43,125 bases of DNA from an uncultured Phycisphaerales bacterium (GCA_903914415.1 CAIWOY010000252.1:1-43125), one strand, 5' to 3'; counted from the first letter of the stretch, positions 7,614 through 15,751 are shown. Notes: generated by a model from the sequence alone, not told the origin. A program made the numbers and translations.

Positions 7614-8450
7614 ATGGGCCAGCCGCTGCCGGATTTTGCCGACCCGCCGGTGGTCGAGGTTGCGCTATCGGTGCAGTTCGACCCGCTCGCCGAATTGCGC
7701 ACGCCGCAGATCGGGCTCCTTTGGGCGGATTATCGTCAGCGATTCCGTTCAACCGAGGAGCATCCTCCGCTGGACCCGGTGATTGAGCGGTTCGGGGTGC
7801 CGACGCCGCCGAAAGCTCAGTTTCAGGTTCTCAGCGCCCCGCCGGTACCGCGCGTGTGGTTCGTGAACGCGGCGGGCACCGAACTCGTGCAGGTTCAACA
7901 GGATCGGTTCATTCACAACTGGCGCAAGGTCGGCGGTGCTGACACCTATCCGCGCTACGAGCACGTCCGTCAGACCTTCGAAGCCGAGCTGAAGCGATTC
8001 GCGGAGTTCGTGAAGAAGGAAGGGATTGGAGAGCTGCGCCCCAATCAGTGTGAAGTCACATATGTGAACCACGTTGTGCCCGGCGACGCCTGGAAGCAGC
8101 ACGGCGAGCTGGACACCGTTGTGACGGTCTTTTCGCCCCGCTATAGCGACACGTTCCTGAAGGCCCCGGAGGACGCGCGGATTCGACTCCGATTCGTGAT
8201 CCCGGACTCCGTCGGCGAGCCGTGTGGCAGACTGCACGTTGCCGTGGATCCAGCATATCGAGTAGGCGATGACACGCCGATTTTCGTGATGAATCTCACG
8301 GCGCGCGGGCGGCCGGACGGCGAGGGGCTGGACGGCGCAATGCGGTTTCTGGACAAAGGCCGAGAGTGGGTAGTCCGCGGATTTGCGTCCGTAACAACGA
8401 CGACGATGCACTCGATCTGGAGGCGACAGGATGCCCCTCACGCTCAATAG
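7614..8450 (+). CDS. TIGR04255 family protein
   Basis: A 278-residue soluble protein. Family hallmarks are an N-terminal PPVVEVALSVQF (residues 11-22), a central strand LVQVQQDRFIHNWRK, a YPRYEHV segment, and the NQCEVTYVNH motif. The family is sporadically distributed and of unknown biochemical function. I chose ATG 7614 because AGGA lies at 7605-7608 and the protein then begins just before the conserved PDFxxPPVVE motif; GTG 7590 is an in-frame alternative. Its 3' end overlaps the next gene by 20 bases and carries that gene's ribosome site. With the next two genes it forms a tightly packed cassette between two nucleotidyltransferases, so I infer a shared role. No catalytic residues can be named. 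Confidence 0.85.
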   Translation: MGQPLPDFADPPVVEVALSVQFDPLAELRTPQIGLLWADYRQRFRSTEEHPPLDPVIERFGVPTPPKAQFQVLSAPPVPRVWFVNAAGTELVQVQQDRFIHNWRKVGGADTYPRYEHVRQTFEAELKRFAEFVKKEGIGELRPNQCEVTYVNHVVPGDAWKQHGELDTVVTVFSPRYSDTFLKAPEDARIRLRFVIPDSVGEPCGRLHVAVDPAYRVGDDTPIFVMNLTARGRPDGEGLDGAMRFLDKGREWVVRGFASVTTTTMHSIWRRQDAPHAQ

Positions 8451-8970
8451 ACCAAGACGTGCGGAGAGGCTGAGCGACCCCGATTCGCATCCAGCGAACA
8501 CGACAACAACGCTCCCTATGTGGGCCACGCTGTCGGCGGGTACGCCCGGTTACCGAGAACTTCGGTATCCGTTTGCATGGGGCGACTTCGTGGTGACCGT
8601 CGTAGGGGAACCGCGGCCCTGGTTGACGCCCATGATGCAGGCCTTCGGCGCTCTCTTGGAACTCCGCACCGGCTGGGATGCGTATGGTTCGCCTCCGATC
8701 CAATCGGCATACATTGAGTCCGCGCTCGCTGTGATCTTCGCAGTGATGAGGGACGACACGCCGGCCCCATCCGTCGTCCCGACGAGTCGCGGCGGCGTGC
8801 AGATCGAGTGGCACACGCGCGGAGTCGATCTGGAAATCGAATTCGAGACGCCGTTTCTCATCCGCGGTTCCTTCGAGGATCACCGCACCGGACAGTCATG
8901 GGAGAAGGACCTCTCGTTTGATCAAAACGCGCTCGTCCAGGCCATCGCGGTCCTGTCGCAGCGGACGTGA
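8431..8970 (+). CDS. Unknown protein, second gene of TIGR04255 cassette
   Basis: A 179-residue soluble protein without signal peptide or membrane segment. GGAGG at 8419-8423 sits seven bases before ATG 8431, inside the end of the preceding gene, so translation is probably coupled. Recognisable blocks are GWDAYGSPPI (roughly residues 80-89) and GGVQIEWHTRGVDLEIEF near residue 120. I recall similar W-D-x-Y/G-x-P-I plus GGVQxEWH proteins beside TIGR04255 genes, but the family has no function that I know. Mixed alpha/beta composition is likely. It overlaps the next gene by four bases (GTGA). A regulatory or structural partner of the TIGR04255 protein is the simplest inference. Confidence 0.75.
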   Translation: MPLTLNRPRRAERLSDPDSHPANTTTTLPMWATLSAGTPGYRELRYPFAWGDFVVTVVGEPRPWLTPMMQAFGALLELRTGWDAYGSPPIQSAYIESALAVIFAVMRDDTPAPSVVPTSRGGVQIEWHTRGVDLEIEFETPFLIRGSFEDHRTGQSWEKDLSFDQNALVQAIAVLSQRT

Positions 8971-9383
8971 CCAACGAGGGGCGCGTGATGCCCGGCCCGC
9001 CGTATGAGGACGACCCTTCGATTCGAGATGACGCCGCATTGTGGCGGATCATCCACCCGAATTGGATCGTGCGGGACGACAACGAGCGCGGCTGGCGAAT
9101 CAGTTCGGCGGCGTTCTACGACAGCAAGGATGGCTCTCCTCTATCGGTCCTGCTCGCCGAGATCATCGCCAGCACCGGCCGCACCGCCGATGATCTGCTG
9201 ATGCGGTTCACGGGACGTGGTCTCGCCGCCATCACCGCGGCGGCGGCTCGCGCACACCGACAGGGAGTCGCACGCACACCACACCCAGACGAGCCTGCAC
9301 ATGCGTCCGTGTTCGGCGACAAGACCGGCTCGGTGAGGCGCGCACTGGCCCAGGCCGCGAATTGGGTCCACTTTCCGAAGTGA
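8967..9383 (+). CDS. Unknown protein, third gene of TIGR04255 cassette
   Basis: A 138-residue soluble protein starting with GTG at 8967, whose last two bases overlap the TGA stop of the preceding gene; this 4-base overlap implies coupled translation. Blocks that look conserved are RRIIHPNW-like (WRIIHPNWIV near residue 26), SSAAFYDSKDGSPLSV (about residues 46-61) and EPAHASVFGDK (near residue 110). The charged Asp-Ser-Lys-Asp-Gly loop and the HP and EPAHA motifs could be functional sites, but I know no characterised homolog. It completes the cassette, 148 bases before the zinc-ribbon nucleotidyltransferase. Confidence 0.75.
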   Translation: MTNEGRVMPGPPYEDDPSIRDDAALWRIIHPNWIVRDDNERGWRISSAAFYDSKDGSPLSVLLAEIIASTGRTADDLLMRFTGRGLAAITAAAARAHRQGVARTPHPDEPAHASVFGDKTGSVRRALAQAANWVHFPK

Positions 9384-9531
9384 GCGCGGTCGAATGCGCG
9401 GCCGCATGTGGTTCCGTGGAGCGGCTGGGCATGTGTCCCGGAGGGTGGTCACGCTGGCATACGGGGATGGATGATGGCGGTGGAGCGGTCCACGCAGCGG
9501 AGCGCGGTCTTGCGGGGCGAGGATTCTCGCA

Positions 9532-10614
9532 ATGCCAGGTGCTGACTTCAACGCGGCTCATCGGTGTTCGATCGGTCACCGCGAGCAGGTTCTGCGCAGT
9601 GAGCGGTGTGGCTGTTTTTGCTGTTGCAGCATTTTCGCGCCGGCGGAGATCGAGGAGTGGGTCGACAACGACCAGACCGCCCTGTGCCCCCATTGTGGAA
9701 TCAACGCGGTCATTGGCTCCGCGTCGGGGTATCCGATCGAGGTTGGGTTCATGCGCTTGATGGAAGCCCGATTCTTCGAGGGCGCGAGAGTGAACGCCGG
9801 GGTGGTTCGGGAGGCCCAATTGGCGTTGAGCGACAGGCTCGCCGCGCCAGCGTATCCGCTGCTTTTTCTCACTATCAGCGGGGCGCACCTGTACGGATTT
9901 CCATCGGAGGATTCGGATCTCGACGTGCGGGGCGCGCACATCTTGCCGGCGCGGGCGGTGATGGGCCTGAGCGTGCGGGACGAGACGATCGAGCGGACGT
10001 TTCGCGTGCCGCGCGAGGTGCGTCAGGCACAGAGGCCTGACGCTACGGGCGGAGCGTACGAGATCGATCTTGTTACGCACGACGTGCGGAAGTTCTTCCT
10101 GATGCTGCTGAAGCGCAACGGGTATGTGCTGGAGCAGCTCTATTCGCCGCTGGTCGTGCACACGACGCCGGAGCATGAGGAGCTGAAGGAGATCGCGCGC
10201 GGGTGCGTGACGCGGCAGCACGCGCACCACTATCTGGGGTTCGTGCGGACGCAGTGGGGACTGTTCGAGAAGGAGCGGCGGGCCAAGCCGCTGCTGTACG
10301 TCTACCGCGTGCTCCTCACGGGCATTCACTTGATGCGCACCGGCTTGGTCGAGGCGAATCTCGTCCGCCTGAACGAGGAGTTCAGGTTGCCGTACGTCGA
10401 GGAGTTGGTGGCTCAGAAGGTCGGCGGCAGCGAGCAAAGGCCGTTGCGCGACGGGGACTTCGATTCCCATGCTCGGGAGTGTCAGCGGCTGACGGCGGAG
10501 TTGGAACGGGCGCGGGATGGGAGTAAACTGCCGGATTCGGCGAGCTTACAGACCCGCGCGGCGATGAATGATTTGCTGCTGCGGGTGCGCGGGGTGGAGC
10601 GGAAGCCCGGCTGA
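9532..10614 (+). CDS. Zinc-ribbon/nucleotidyltransferase fusion protein
   Basis: A 360-residue protein joining two normally separate modules in one continuous frame. Residues 1 to about 84 match a small cytoplasmic Cys-rich family seen as stand-alone proteins of about 80-90 residues: CGCFCC (26-31), FAPAEIEEW (35-43), CPHCG (52-56) and GSASGYPI. Cys26/28 or neighbours with Cys52 and Cys55 should form a zinc ribbon. Residues about 95-360 are a COG3541-type nucleotidyltransferase with GAHLYG and SEDSDLD; Asp129 and Asp131 are the metal-binding pair. The start is firm: GAGGA at 9519-9523 precedes ATG 9532 by eight bases and the first domain starts immediately. It differs from the first nucleotidyltransferase and follows the TIGR04255 cassette. 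A nucleic-acid or protein target recognised by the ribbon is plausible but unproven. Confidence 0.82.
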   Translation: MPGADFNAAHRCSIGHREQVLRSERCGCFCCCSIFAPAEIEEWVDNDQTALCPHCGINAVIGSASGYPIEVGFMRLMEARFFEGARVNAGVVREAQLALSDRLAAPAYPLLFLTISGAHLYGFPSEDSDLDVRGAHILPARAVMGLSVRDETIERTFRVPREVRQAQRPDATGGAYEIDLVTHDVRKFFLMLLKRNGYVLEQLYSPLVVHTTPEHEELKEIARGCVTRQHAHHYLGFVRTQWGLFEKERRAKPLLYVYRVLLTGIHLMRTGLVEANLVRLNEEFRLPYVEELVAQKVGGSEQRPLRDGDFDSHARECQRLTAELERARDGSKLPDSASLQTRAAMNDLLLRVRGVERKPG

Positions 10615-10646
10615 AGCCGGCTGGGGTGCGACGCGGGGGCTGAACT

Positions 10647-10666
10647 CCACCAGCTCAAGCTGGTGG
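10647..10666. repeat. Hairpin after the fusion gene
   Basis: CCACCAGCT and AGCTGGTGG are perfect 9-bp arms around a 2-base loop, 32 bases after the stop at 10614. It could be a terminator or a dispersed palindrome. There is no T-tract. Confidence 0.5.
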
Positions 10667-10768
10667 CAAGGGCCGGTCGGCTGAACCCGACCACCGGATT
10701 GCGTTCATGAATGCGCCGACAAGACGGCGTCGACGAGAACACGCGGTGGGCGATGCCTACCGTACAAC

Positions 10769-10939
10769 ATGAAGCTGTGCTGGGTGCTGGGGCAGACGAC
10801 GGACCGGGCGGAGGTGCGGCGGCTGATGCTGACGCCGGTGAGCGACGAGATCACGGAGCGGGAGCCGTACGACGGGTACCTGGTGTACCAGGAGGCGATA
10901 CCGGAGGTGCAGGAGTTCTTGCGGTCGATCAAGCGGTAG
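10769..10939 (+). CDS. Small 56-residue protein of unknown function
   Basis: ATG 10769 to TAG 10939 encodes 56 residues beginning MKLCWVLGQTTDR and ending EFLRSIKR. Coding support is compositional: nearly every codon ends in G or C, as in the neighbouring real genes, and the product is a mixed, charged, non-repetitive sequence with a DGYLVYQEA block. No clear Shine-Dalgarno site precedes it, so either an upstream start or leaderless translation must be considered, or it is the 3' remnant of a longer gene. It follows the zinc-ribbon nucleotidyltransferase on the same strand after a hairpin, and its stop codon lies inside a strong palindrome (10936-10962). No homolog is known to me. Confidence 0.5.
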   Translation: MKLCWVLGQTTDRAEVRRLMLTPVSDEITEREPYDGYLVYQEAIPEVQEFLRSIKR

Positions 10940-10962
10940 TGCGAAGTTCAACTTCGCACTAC
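10936..10962. terminator. Perfect palindrome overlapping a stop codon
   Basis: GTAGTGCGAAGTT and AACTTCGCACTAC are 13-base perfect reverse complements around one base; as RNA this gives an 11-bp stem with a 5-base loop. It includes the stop codon of the small gene and sits just before the convergent gene ending at 11017, so it may terminate both. Confidence 0.6.
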
Positions 10963-11016
10963 CCGAGGTTTCGCTTCGCGGCGGCGCGGTCGGCACGAGT
11001 TCAGAAGACCGGGCCC

Positions 11017-12912
11017 TTATTCAATCGGCGGCCAGAGGATCCAGTCGCCGTCGGGAAGCGGCTCGGGCGGGGGGTGGTTGGGGTTGGGCGGGGGGCGCCA
11101 CATCCGTGCGAGATGGTTGGCCCGCGACTCGCGATTGGGGGCGTCCGGCGCGACGTTTGGCACGTTTGGCAGGCGTCCGCCATCGTCCTTGCGATCGACT
11201 CCGACCGAGTAGAGCAGCGGCTGTCCGTCGACCAGGCGGTACTTGAGGGGCTGGCCGTCGTAGCGGTCCGGCGGGACCTTCGGCAGCCACTGCGGCGTGA
11301 GGGCGGCGAGCGACGACGGATATTCCCCGTGTCGGCGGCGATACAGCTCCAGAACGAGGGCGGTGAGCGTCGCGTCGCGGGTCTGCGTGGCGTACTCTCC
11401 GATGCGGCCCGCGTTGTCGAGCGCCGGCGCGAGGATGAATAGCGGCCAGTAGCGTACGTGGGCGAGCGGCGAGCGGCCCATAGCCTCCAGCCCGTCATGG
11501 GCGACCTGAGCGGGGCGCTCCCAGAGCGGCAGTTCGGCTTCGACATCGCTGCGGTCGATGTAGTCCCGGAACGTGGCGTGCAGATCGCGCCGACCGGCCA
11601 TCACCGTGCTCGCGGCAGGGAGCAGAAGCTTGGCGCAGGCGCCTCCGAGGGGGGAGTTGTCGCGCGTCTGCCCGTCGACCATGGTAGCCATGCCGAGGAG
11701 GTCCGGACGCGGGAGGCCGTCGCCGTGGCCGTCGTCGGTGTAGTAGCGCTGGAGCATGTCCTCGAATATGGCCCGTTCGCTGTCGAAGCGTACGCGCAGG
11801 GTTCCGCCCCCGACCGTGGCGAGCCGATGGGCGATGGCGACGAGTTGCTCGGGGCTGAAGAGCTGCGGGTGGTCGTGGAGCAGAGTGCCGAGCAGGTCGC
11901 AGGCGCGGCTCGACAATGCGACGGCGACGAGGTCGCCGATCAGCACGCGTGTTTCGCGGGCGTGGTCGGCCATTTGCAGGATTGCGCGTATGTCTGCGTC
12001 GGCGCGCCCAGGATCGTTCGTCTCCGCGGCGCGGTACGCGTCGATCGTCAGCAGGCGCGTGCCGTCGCGCAGCACGGGCAGCGGCGGCAGCATCAGGAAC
12101 ATCACGAAGTCCGGGTCCTGCACGGCTGGCTGCGCGGGCGCGCTGGCGGACGGCGCGGCGTGCCCGGGGTTCCACAACCGGGCGTCCTCGTCCTGGAGCT
12201 GGGTGGTATAGACCCAGGCGAGCTTCGGCATGGCGGCGGCCTGCCGGTACAGCGCGACGGAGCGCGCGTTCTCTTCGACGAACTCGACGAGTGCGGGCCA
12301 GTCGGCGCGTCCCGGGCGTTGACTCACGTTGGCGCGACCGCCCGGCCACTCGCCCAGGGCGAGCGCCGCCGCGCGATAGATTGGCCAGGCGCGCTCCGAT
12401 TCCGGCACGGCCAGGGGGGCCGCGTTCCATTCGGCGGCGAAGTTCCGGGCGATGTTCGGCCGTTGTGTGTAGATGCGTACGGCCTGGACGGTGTACACGA
12501 TGAGCACGAACAGCACGAGGGCGCCGATCGTCCGCCGCGTAAGCCGGAGGGCCTTCCAGAGGGCCGGGCGATTCCGCCGCTTGGCCCGACGGATCAGCTT
12601 GGCGGCCTGGGCCGGGTCGCCGAAGGACGCGGCCAGGTCGTCGGCGGCTGCGCCCGCGGCCAGGCCGTCTTGGAAATGCGCGAGCAACTCGCGCGCAACT
12701 TCGAGCTTTTCACGGCGCCAGAGGCGCGTGCGACGGATCACGCCGCAGGTGAGTTCCGCCAAGCTGGCCGGCAAGCCCGCGGCGGCGACCGTGCGTTCGG
12801 CGTCGAGCGCCGGTGCGAGGTGTCCGCGCAGCAATTCCGTCAGGGGCGTGCGCAGGACGCGTGCCGCCAGCGAAGAGCGGTGCGGCTCCGGTTGGAGGGC
12901 GGTGGCACTCAT
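11017..12912 (-). CDS. PadR-coupled membrane protein with HAAS-like N-terminus
   Basis: A 631-residue protein with an N-terminal cytoplasmic helical region, one transmembrane segment (about residues 128-146) and a large extracytoplasmic domain. Residues 15-112 contain LAARVL, RREKLEVARELLAHFQDGL and AASFGDPAQAAKLIRRAK, the pattern of HAAS or permease-prefix domains that often accompany PadR regulators. The rest is not recognisable; it contains no conserved permease region. ATG 12912 overlaps the PadR stop as ATGA, so the two genes are translationally coupled. By analogy with HAAS systems, the membrane protein may be made or silenced under PadR control and sense or shape the envelope. A longer open frame to 12987 lies within padR and is not used. 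Confidence 0.75.
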   Translation of the reverse strand: MSATALQPEPHRSSLAARVLRTPLTELLRGHLAPALDAERTVAAAGLPASLAELTCGVIRRTRLWRREKLEVARELLAHFQDGLAAGAAADDLAASFGDPAQAAKLIRRAKRRNRPALWKALRLTRRTIGALVLFVLIVYTVQAVRIYTQRPNIARNFAAEWNAAPLAVPESERAWPIYRAAALALGEWPGGRANVSQRPGRADWPALVEFVEENARSVALYRQAAAMPKLAWVYTTQLQDEDARLWNPGHAAPSASAPAQPAVQDPDFVMFLMLPPLPVLRDGTRLLTIDAYRAAETNDPGRADADIRAILQMADHARETRVLIGDLVAVALSSRACDLLGTLLHDHPQLFSPEQLVAIAHRLATVGGGTLRVRFDSERAIFEDMLQRYYTDDGHGDGLPRPDLLGMATMVDGQTRDNSPLGGACAKLLLPAASTVMAGRRDLHATFRDYIDRSDVEAELPLWERPAQVAHDGLEAMGRSPLAHVRYWPLFILAPALDNAGRIGEYATQTRDATLTALVLELYRRRHGEYPSSLAALTPQWLPKVPPDRYDGQPLKYRLVDGQPLLYSVGVDRKDDGGRLPNVPNVAPDAPNRESRANHLARMWRPPPNPNHPPPEPLPDGDWILWPPIE

Positions 12913-13268
12913 GACGCCGCCTCCCAGCCGGCCGTCGGTCCGGGCAGAATGCCGAGGGTTTGCATGGCGCGGGCGATGGCCAGCCATTGTCCGGTCTGCT
13001 CGGCGAGCTGGGTGCGGCCGGAACGAGTGAGGTGGTAGTACTTGCGCTCGCGGCCGGAGGGGGCCGTGCGTTCGGTGCTTTCGATGAAGCCCTTGGCCTC
13101 GAGGTTGTAGAGCATGGGGTAGAGCGTCGATTGCCCCATGGCGAGGACGCCGTCGGAGCGCTTCGAGAGGGCCTCGACCAACTCGTAGCCGTACATTTCG
13201 CGACGTTCGAGGAGCTTGAGGACGGCGACCGGACCGGCGCCACGCATTAGTTCGCGCTCGATTCGCAC
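12909..13268 (-). CDS. PadR-family transcriptional repressor
   Basis: A 119-residue winged-helix regulator. PadR features are MYGYELVEAL (about residues 25-34), QSTLYPMLYNLEAKGFI (46-62) and RKYYHLTRSGRTQLAEQ (about 75-91), the last being the wing plus the start of the C-terminal dimerisation helix. The C-terminal helix is short, as in subfamily 2. GTG 13268 is preceded by GGGAG. Stop overlaps the start of the membrane protein by four bases. A palindrome of ATGT/ACAT type covers its own -10 box at 13293-13315, so autorepression is very likely. PadR proteins usually respond to small hydrophobic or phenolic ligands; the ligand here is unknown. Confidence 0.93.
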   Translation of the reverse strand: MRIERELMRGAGPVAVLKLLERREMYGYELVEALSKRSDGVLAMGQSTLYPMLYNLEAKGFIESTERTAPSGRERKYYHLTRSGRTQLAEQTGQWLAIARAMQTLGILPGPTAGWEAAS

Positions 13269-13292
13269 GGCAGATCTCCCATGCCAGGGCCT

Positions 13293-13315
13293 TATACTAT
13301 GTCACACATAGTATA
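13293..13315. promoter_or_regulatory. PadR-type operator palindrome
   Basis: TATACTATGT and ACATAGTATA form a perfect 10-bp dyad with a 3-base centre. The ATGT/ACAT core is typical of PadR-family operators. It overlaps the -10 box (13310-13315, minus strand) of the padR promoter and lies 24 bases before the GTG start, the position expected for autorepression. Confidence 0.82.
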
Positions 13316-13338
13316 GCACACAAACCGTGGCATGGCAA
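13310..13338 (-). promoter_or_regulatory. padR promoter
   Basis: On the minus strand TTGCCA (13338-13333) and TATACT (13315-13310) are separated by exactly 17 bases. Both hexamers are near consensus. The predicted start site near 13303 falls in the operator, giving a leader of about 35 bases. Confidence 0.78.
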
Positions 13339-13389
13339 ATAAGCTCGGGTGGCAGACGCAGAATTTCGGTGCCGGGCGGTGCGGCCGCC

Positions 13390-15564
13390 CTACGACGGGC
13401 ACGTCGTTCCGATCCGGGCCACGAACGGGTCGATGTCGGCGAACGAGACCGTATTGTCTCCGTTCGCGTCGGCGTTGAGCCACGGGCACGTGGGGTGATT
13501 CACATTCCAGGCCGACTCGCCGGCCAGAGCCTCGACGAATGGGTCGATGTCGGCGAAGGTCACGCGGCCGTCGCAGTTTGTGTCGCCGGGGCAGGCCGCG
13601 AGGGCCGGTGGGACGGCCCAGAACTGGATGTCGTCGATATTCCAGCCGGAATACGCCCAGGCGCCGCTCCTGATCTGGTAGCCCCAGCGGACGTAGACGG
13701 CGGGCTGGTTGTCGGCGGTGGCGGCGAGGTCGTACTCCTTGAGCGACCACGCGCTGTCCACGGTCGCGGTGGACCCGTTCGACCAGACTGCGGTCCAACT
13801 CGTTCCGTTGTTGGAGACCTGGATCGTGTCGTCGGCGTAGGGCTGATAATCCGAGTTCAGCCAGCGCTGGAACTTGAGCTTCGTCGCGGCGTGGCCGGTG
13901 AAGTCGAACGGGCCGGCGGTGAGGTAGTAGGGTCCGCCGGGCGTCGTCGAGTAATCGCCGCTGAGGTTGACGCCGTAGACGTTCGTGCCGGTCGCGCCGT
14001 TGTTTGGGTCGTGGTTGCCGTGGGCGCTGCCGCCGCCGCCGGTGGGGAGGCCGAAGGCCCACTGGCCCTGCGTAGTCCAGCCGGGGTCGGCATCGAGCGG
14101 GAAGCTCAGCACCTGTTCGGGGCCATTGGGCGTGATGGTGAAGTCGGCGTCCGACGCGTCCTCGCCGGTATTGCCGTCGGCGTCGTGCGCGATGACTTTG
14201 GCGCGGGCGTGGGTGGTCGCCAGGTGGGGCACGGTCCAGGTGAAGGTGCCGTCGTTGGCTTCGCCGGTGGCGATGGTCGTCGGGAAGGTGGCGCCGCCGT
14301 CGGTGGACAGGTAGATGTCGATGCTGGTGACGGCCACGTCGTCGTGGGCGATCCAGCGGATATCGAAGGGCTGACCGCCGAACCAGACTTCGCCGCCGTT
14401 GGGTGCGGAGACGGAGACGGCGGGGATTGGGCCGGACGGGTAGGCCGGCAGGTGCATGACGATGCAGTGCATGGCGCCGGCGGCGCCGATAATGCTGCTG
14501 TTGTCGATCTGGTGGATGGAGTAGCCGGGCATGGCGGCCTGGAAGGTGGCGAGGGCCTGGGCGTCCTGCGCGACGTTGAACTTGGAGATGAACACCTGGT
14601 TGTTGATGACGACGGCGTTGGTGTAGGTGTAGTGGGTGCCGCCGGTGTTCCAGCCGGGGGTGCGGTAGACGGTGTAGCCGCGGGCGGTCAGATCGGTGAC
14701 GGCACCCTCGGTGATGGTGTAGGGCTGGCCGGTGGACGAGGCGTACTGGCCGATGATGACCTTGTTGTCGCCGACGGGGAAGAACCACATGTCGATGTGG
14801 CGGGTGGAATCGAAGCTGGTGGGGAAGCCGGCGTAGATGGTGAGGTTGACGTTCTCGTACGCGGCGAAGAGGTCCTTGATCTGTTGCTGGGTGTAGCCCG
14901 GATTCTCGTCCACGATCAAGGTGGTCATGAAGGCGTCACGGTTGGTGAACAGGTGGAAGTTGCCGCCGCCGTGGGTGAGGCCGATGTCGTATTGCGAGAT
15001 GCCCCAGAGCGTGGCCAGATAATCGTTGAAGGCGTCGTCGTTGGGCCGCGGGCGGTTGTAGGTGTGGTCGATGATGGCGCGGTTGCCGTCCTGGAAGATG
15101 AAGCGTGGGCCGTAGTCGCGGATCCAGACCGTGTCGGTGATGCACTCGATGAACTGGACCTGGCTCATGTGGGCGCCGGCCGCGTTCAAGGTGTTGTAGA
15201 CGCTGGTGTGCTCGGAGGCGTTGTCGACGACGACCCACACCGCGGCGGCCGGATCGTTCGTCGTGATTCCGACGGCGAGCTGGGTCAGAATGTCCGTGTA
15301 GCCCTGCCACGAGATGAACAGCCCGTCCATCGGCTCGTATTCGGCCGGCGTGTGGACTATGCCGGTCGGCGGCGTCAGCACGCCCTGGGGGGGCTGGGGC
15401 AGCGGCAGCAGGCGTTCCTCGGGCGTCATATACGCCGGCAGCGGGTGGTCCTTGTCGTGCGCGACCGGCGCGGGGACCGCGGGGGGCACTGGCGGTGCGG
15501 TCTGGGCCAAGCCCCAGGTGGTCAGCACGAGCGCGGACAGGATCGCAGCGCCACGGATCTTCAT
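13390..15564 (-). CDS. Secreted agmatine-deiminase-like protein with dockerin repeats
   Basis: A 724-residue exported protein. A Sec signal peptide covers about residues 1-21. Residues about 70-375 are a peptidylarginine/agmatine deiminase (PAD_porph) domain with WIRDYGP (Asp150), GGGNF (199-203), RHIDMW (His256, Asp258) and a catalytic Cys367 in GAMHC, so all catalytic residues are present. The reaction would be hydrolysis of a guanidino group, from free agmatine or peptidyl-arginine, to a ureido group plus ammonia. An Ig-like domain (about 385-475) and a MAM-like beta domain follow. Two dockerin-type calcium loops end the protein (GDTNCDGRVTFADID and DANGDNTVSFADID), suggesting cell-surface or complex attachment. 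GAGGAG precedes ATG 15564. Most agmatine deiminases are cytosolic; export and this architecture are unusual. Confidence 0.88.
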   Translation of the reverse strand: MKIRGAAILSALVLTTWGLAQTAPPVPPAVPAPVAHDKDHPLPAYMTPEERLLPLPQPPQGVLTPPTGIVHTPAEYEPMDGLFISWQGYTDILTQLAVGITTNDPAAAVWVVVDNASEHTSVYNTLNAAGAHMSQVQFIECITDTVWIRDYGPRFIFQDGNRAIIDHTYNRPRPNDDAFNDYLATLWGISQYDIGLTHGGGNFHLFTNRDAFMTTLIVDENPGYTQQQIKDLFAAYENVNLTIYAGFPTSFDSTRHIDMWFFPVGDNKVIIGQYASSTGQPYTITEGAVTDLTARGYTVYRTPGWNTGGTHYTYTNAVVINNQVFISKFNVAQDAQALATFQAAMPGYSIHQIDNSSIIGAAGAMHCIVMHLPAYPSGPIPAVSVSAPNGGEVWFGGQPFDIRWIAHDDVAVTSIDIYLSTDGGATFPTTIATGEANDGTFTWTVPHLATTHARAKVIAHDADGNTGEDASDADFTITPNGPEQVLSFPLDADPGWTTQGQWAFGLPTGGGGSAHGNHDPNNGATGTNVYGVNLSGDYSTTPGGPYYLTAGPFDFTGHAATKLKFQRWLNSDYQPYADDTIQVSNNGTSWTAVWSNGSTATVDSAWSLKEYDLAATADNQPAVYVRWGYQIRSGAWAYSGWNIDDIQFWAVPPALAACPGDTNCDGRVTFADIDPFVEALAGESAWNVNHPTCPWLNADANGDNTVSFADIDPFVARIGTTCPS

Positions 15565-15709
15565 GAAAGGCTCCTCACCGCCTCACGTCGTCGGAGAGCG
15601 CGGTGGGTATCCGGGGGGATTCTCCACACCAACGCTGCCCCCATTCTAAGGAGGCGTGGCGGGAAAACAGAAGCGGATTTGCCGCGGGGAAAGGCCGTTC
15701 CGAAAGAAC

Positions 15710-15751
15710 ACGCCGGACGGCGCTCGCCCAGAGAGTCGCACCGTCCGGCGT
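15710..15751. repeat. 11-bp inverted repeat with 20-base loop
   Basis: ACGCCGGACGG (15710-15720) and CCGTCCGGCGT (15741-15751) are exact reverse complements, followed on the plus strand by TTACTT. It resembles a terminator for a plus-strand gene that is no longer present, which agrees with the truncated coding remnants just downstream. Confidence 0.55.
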
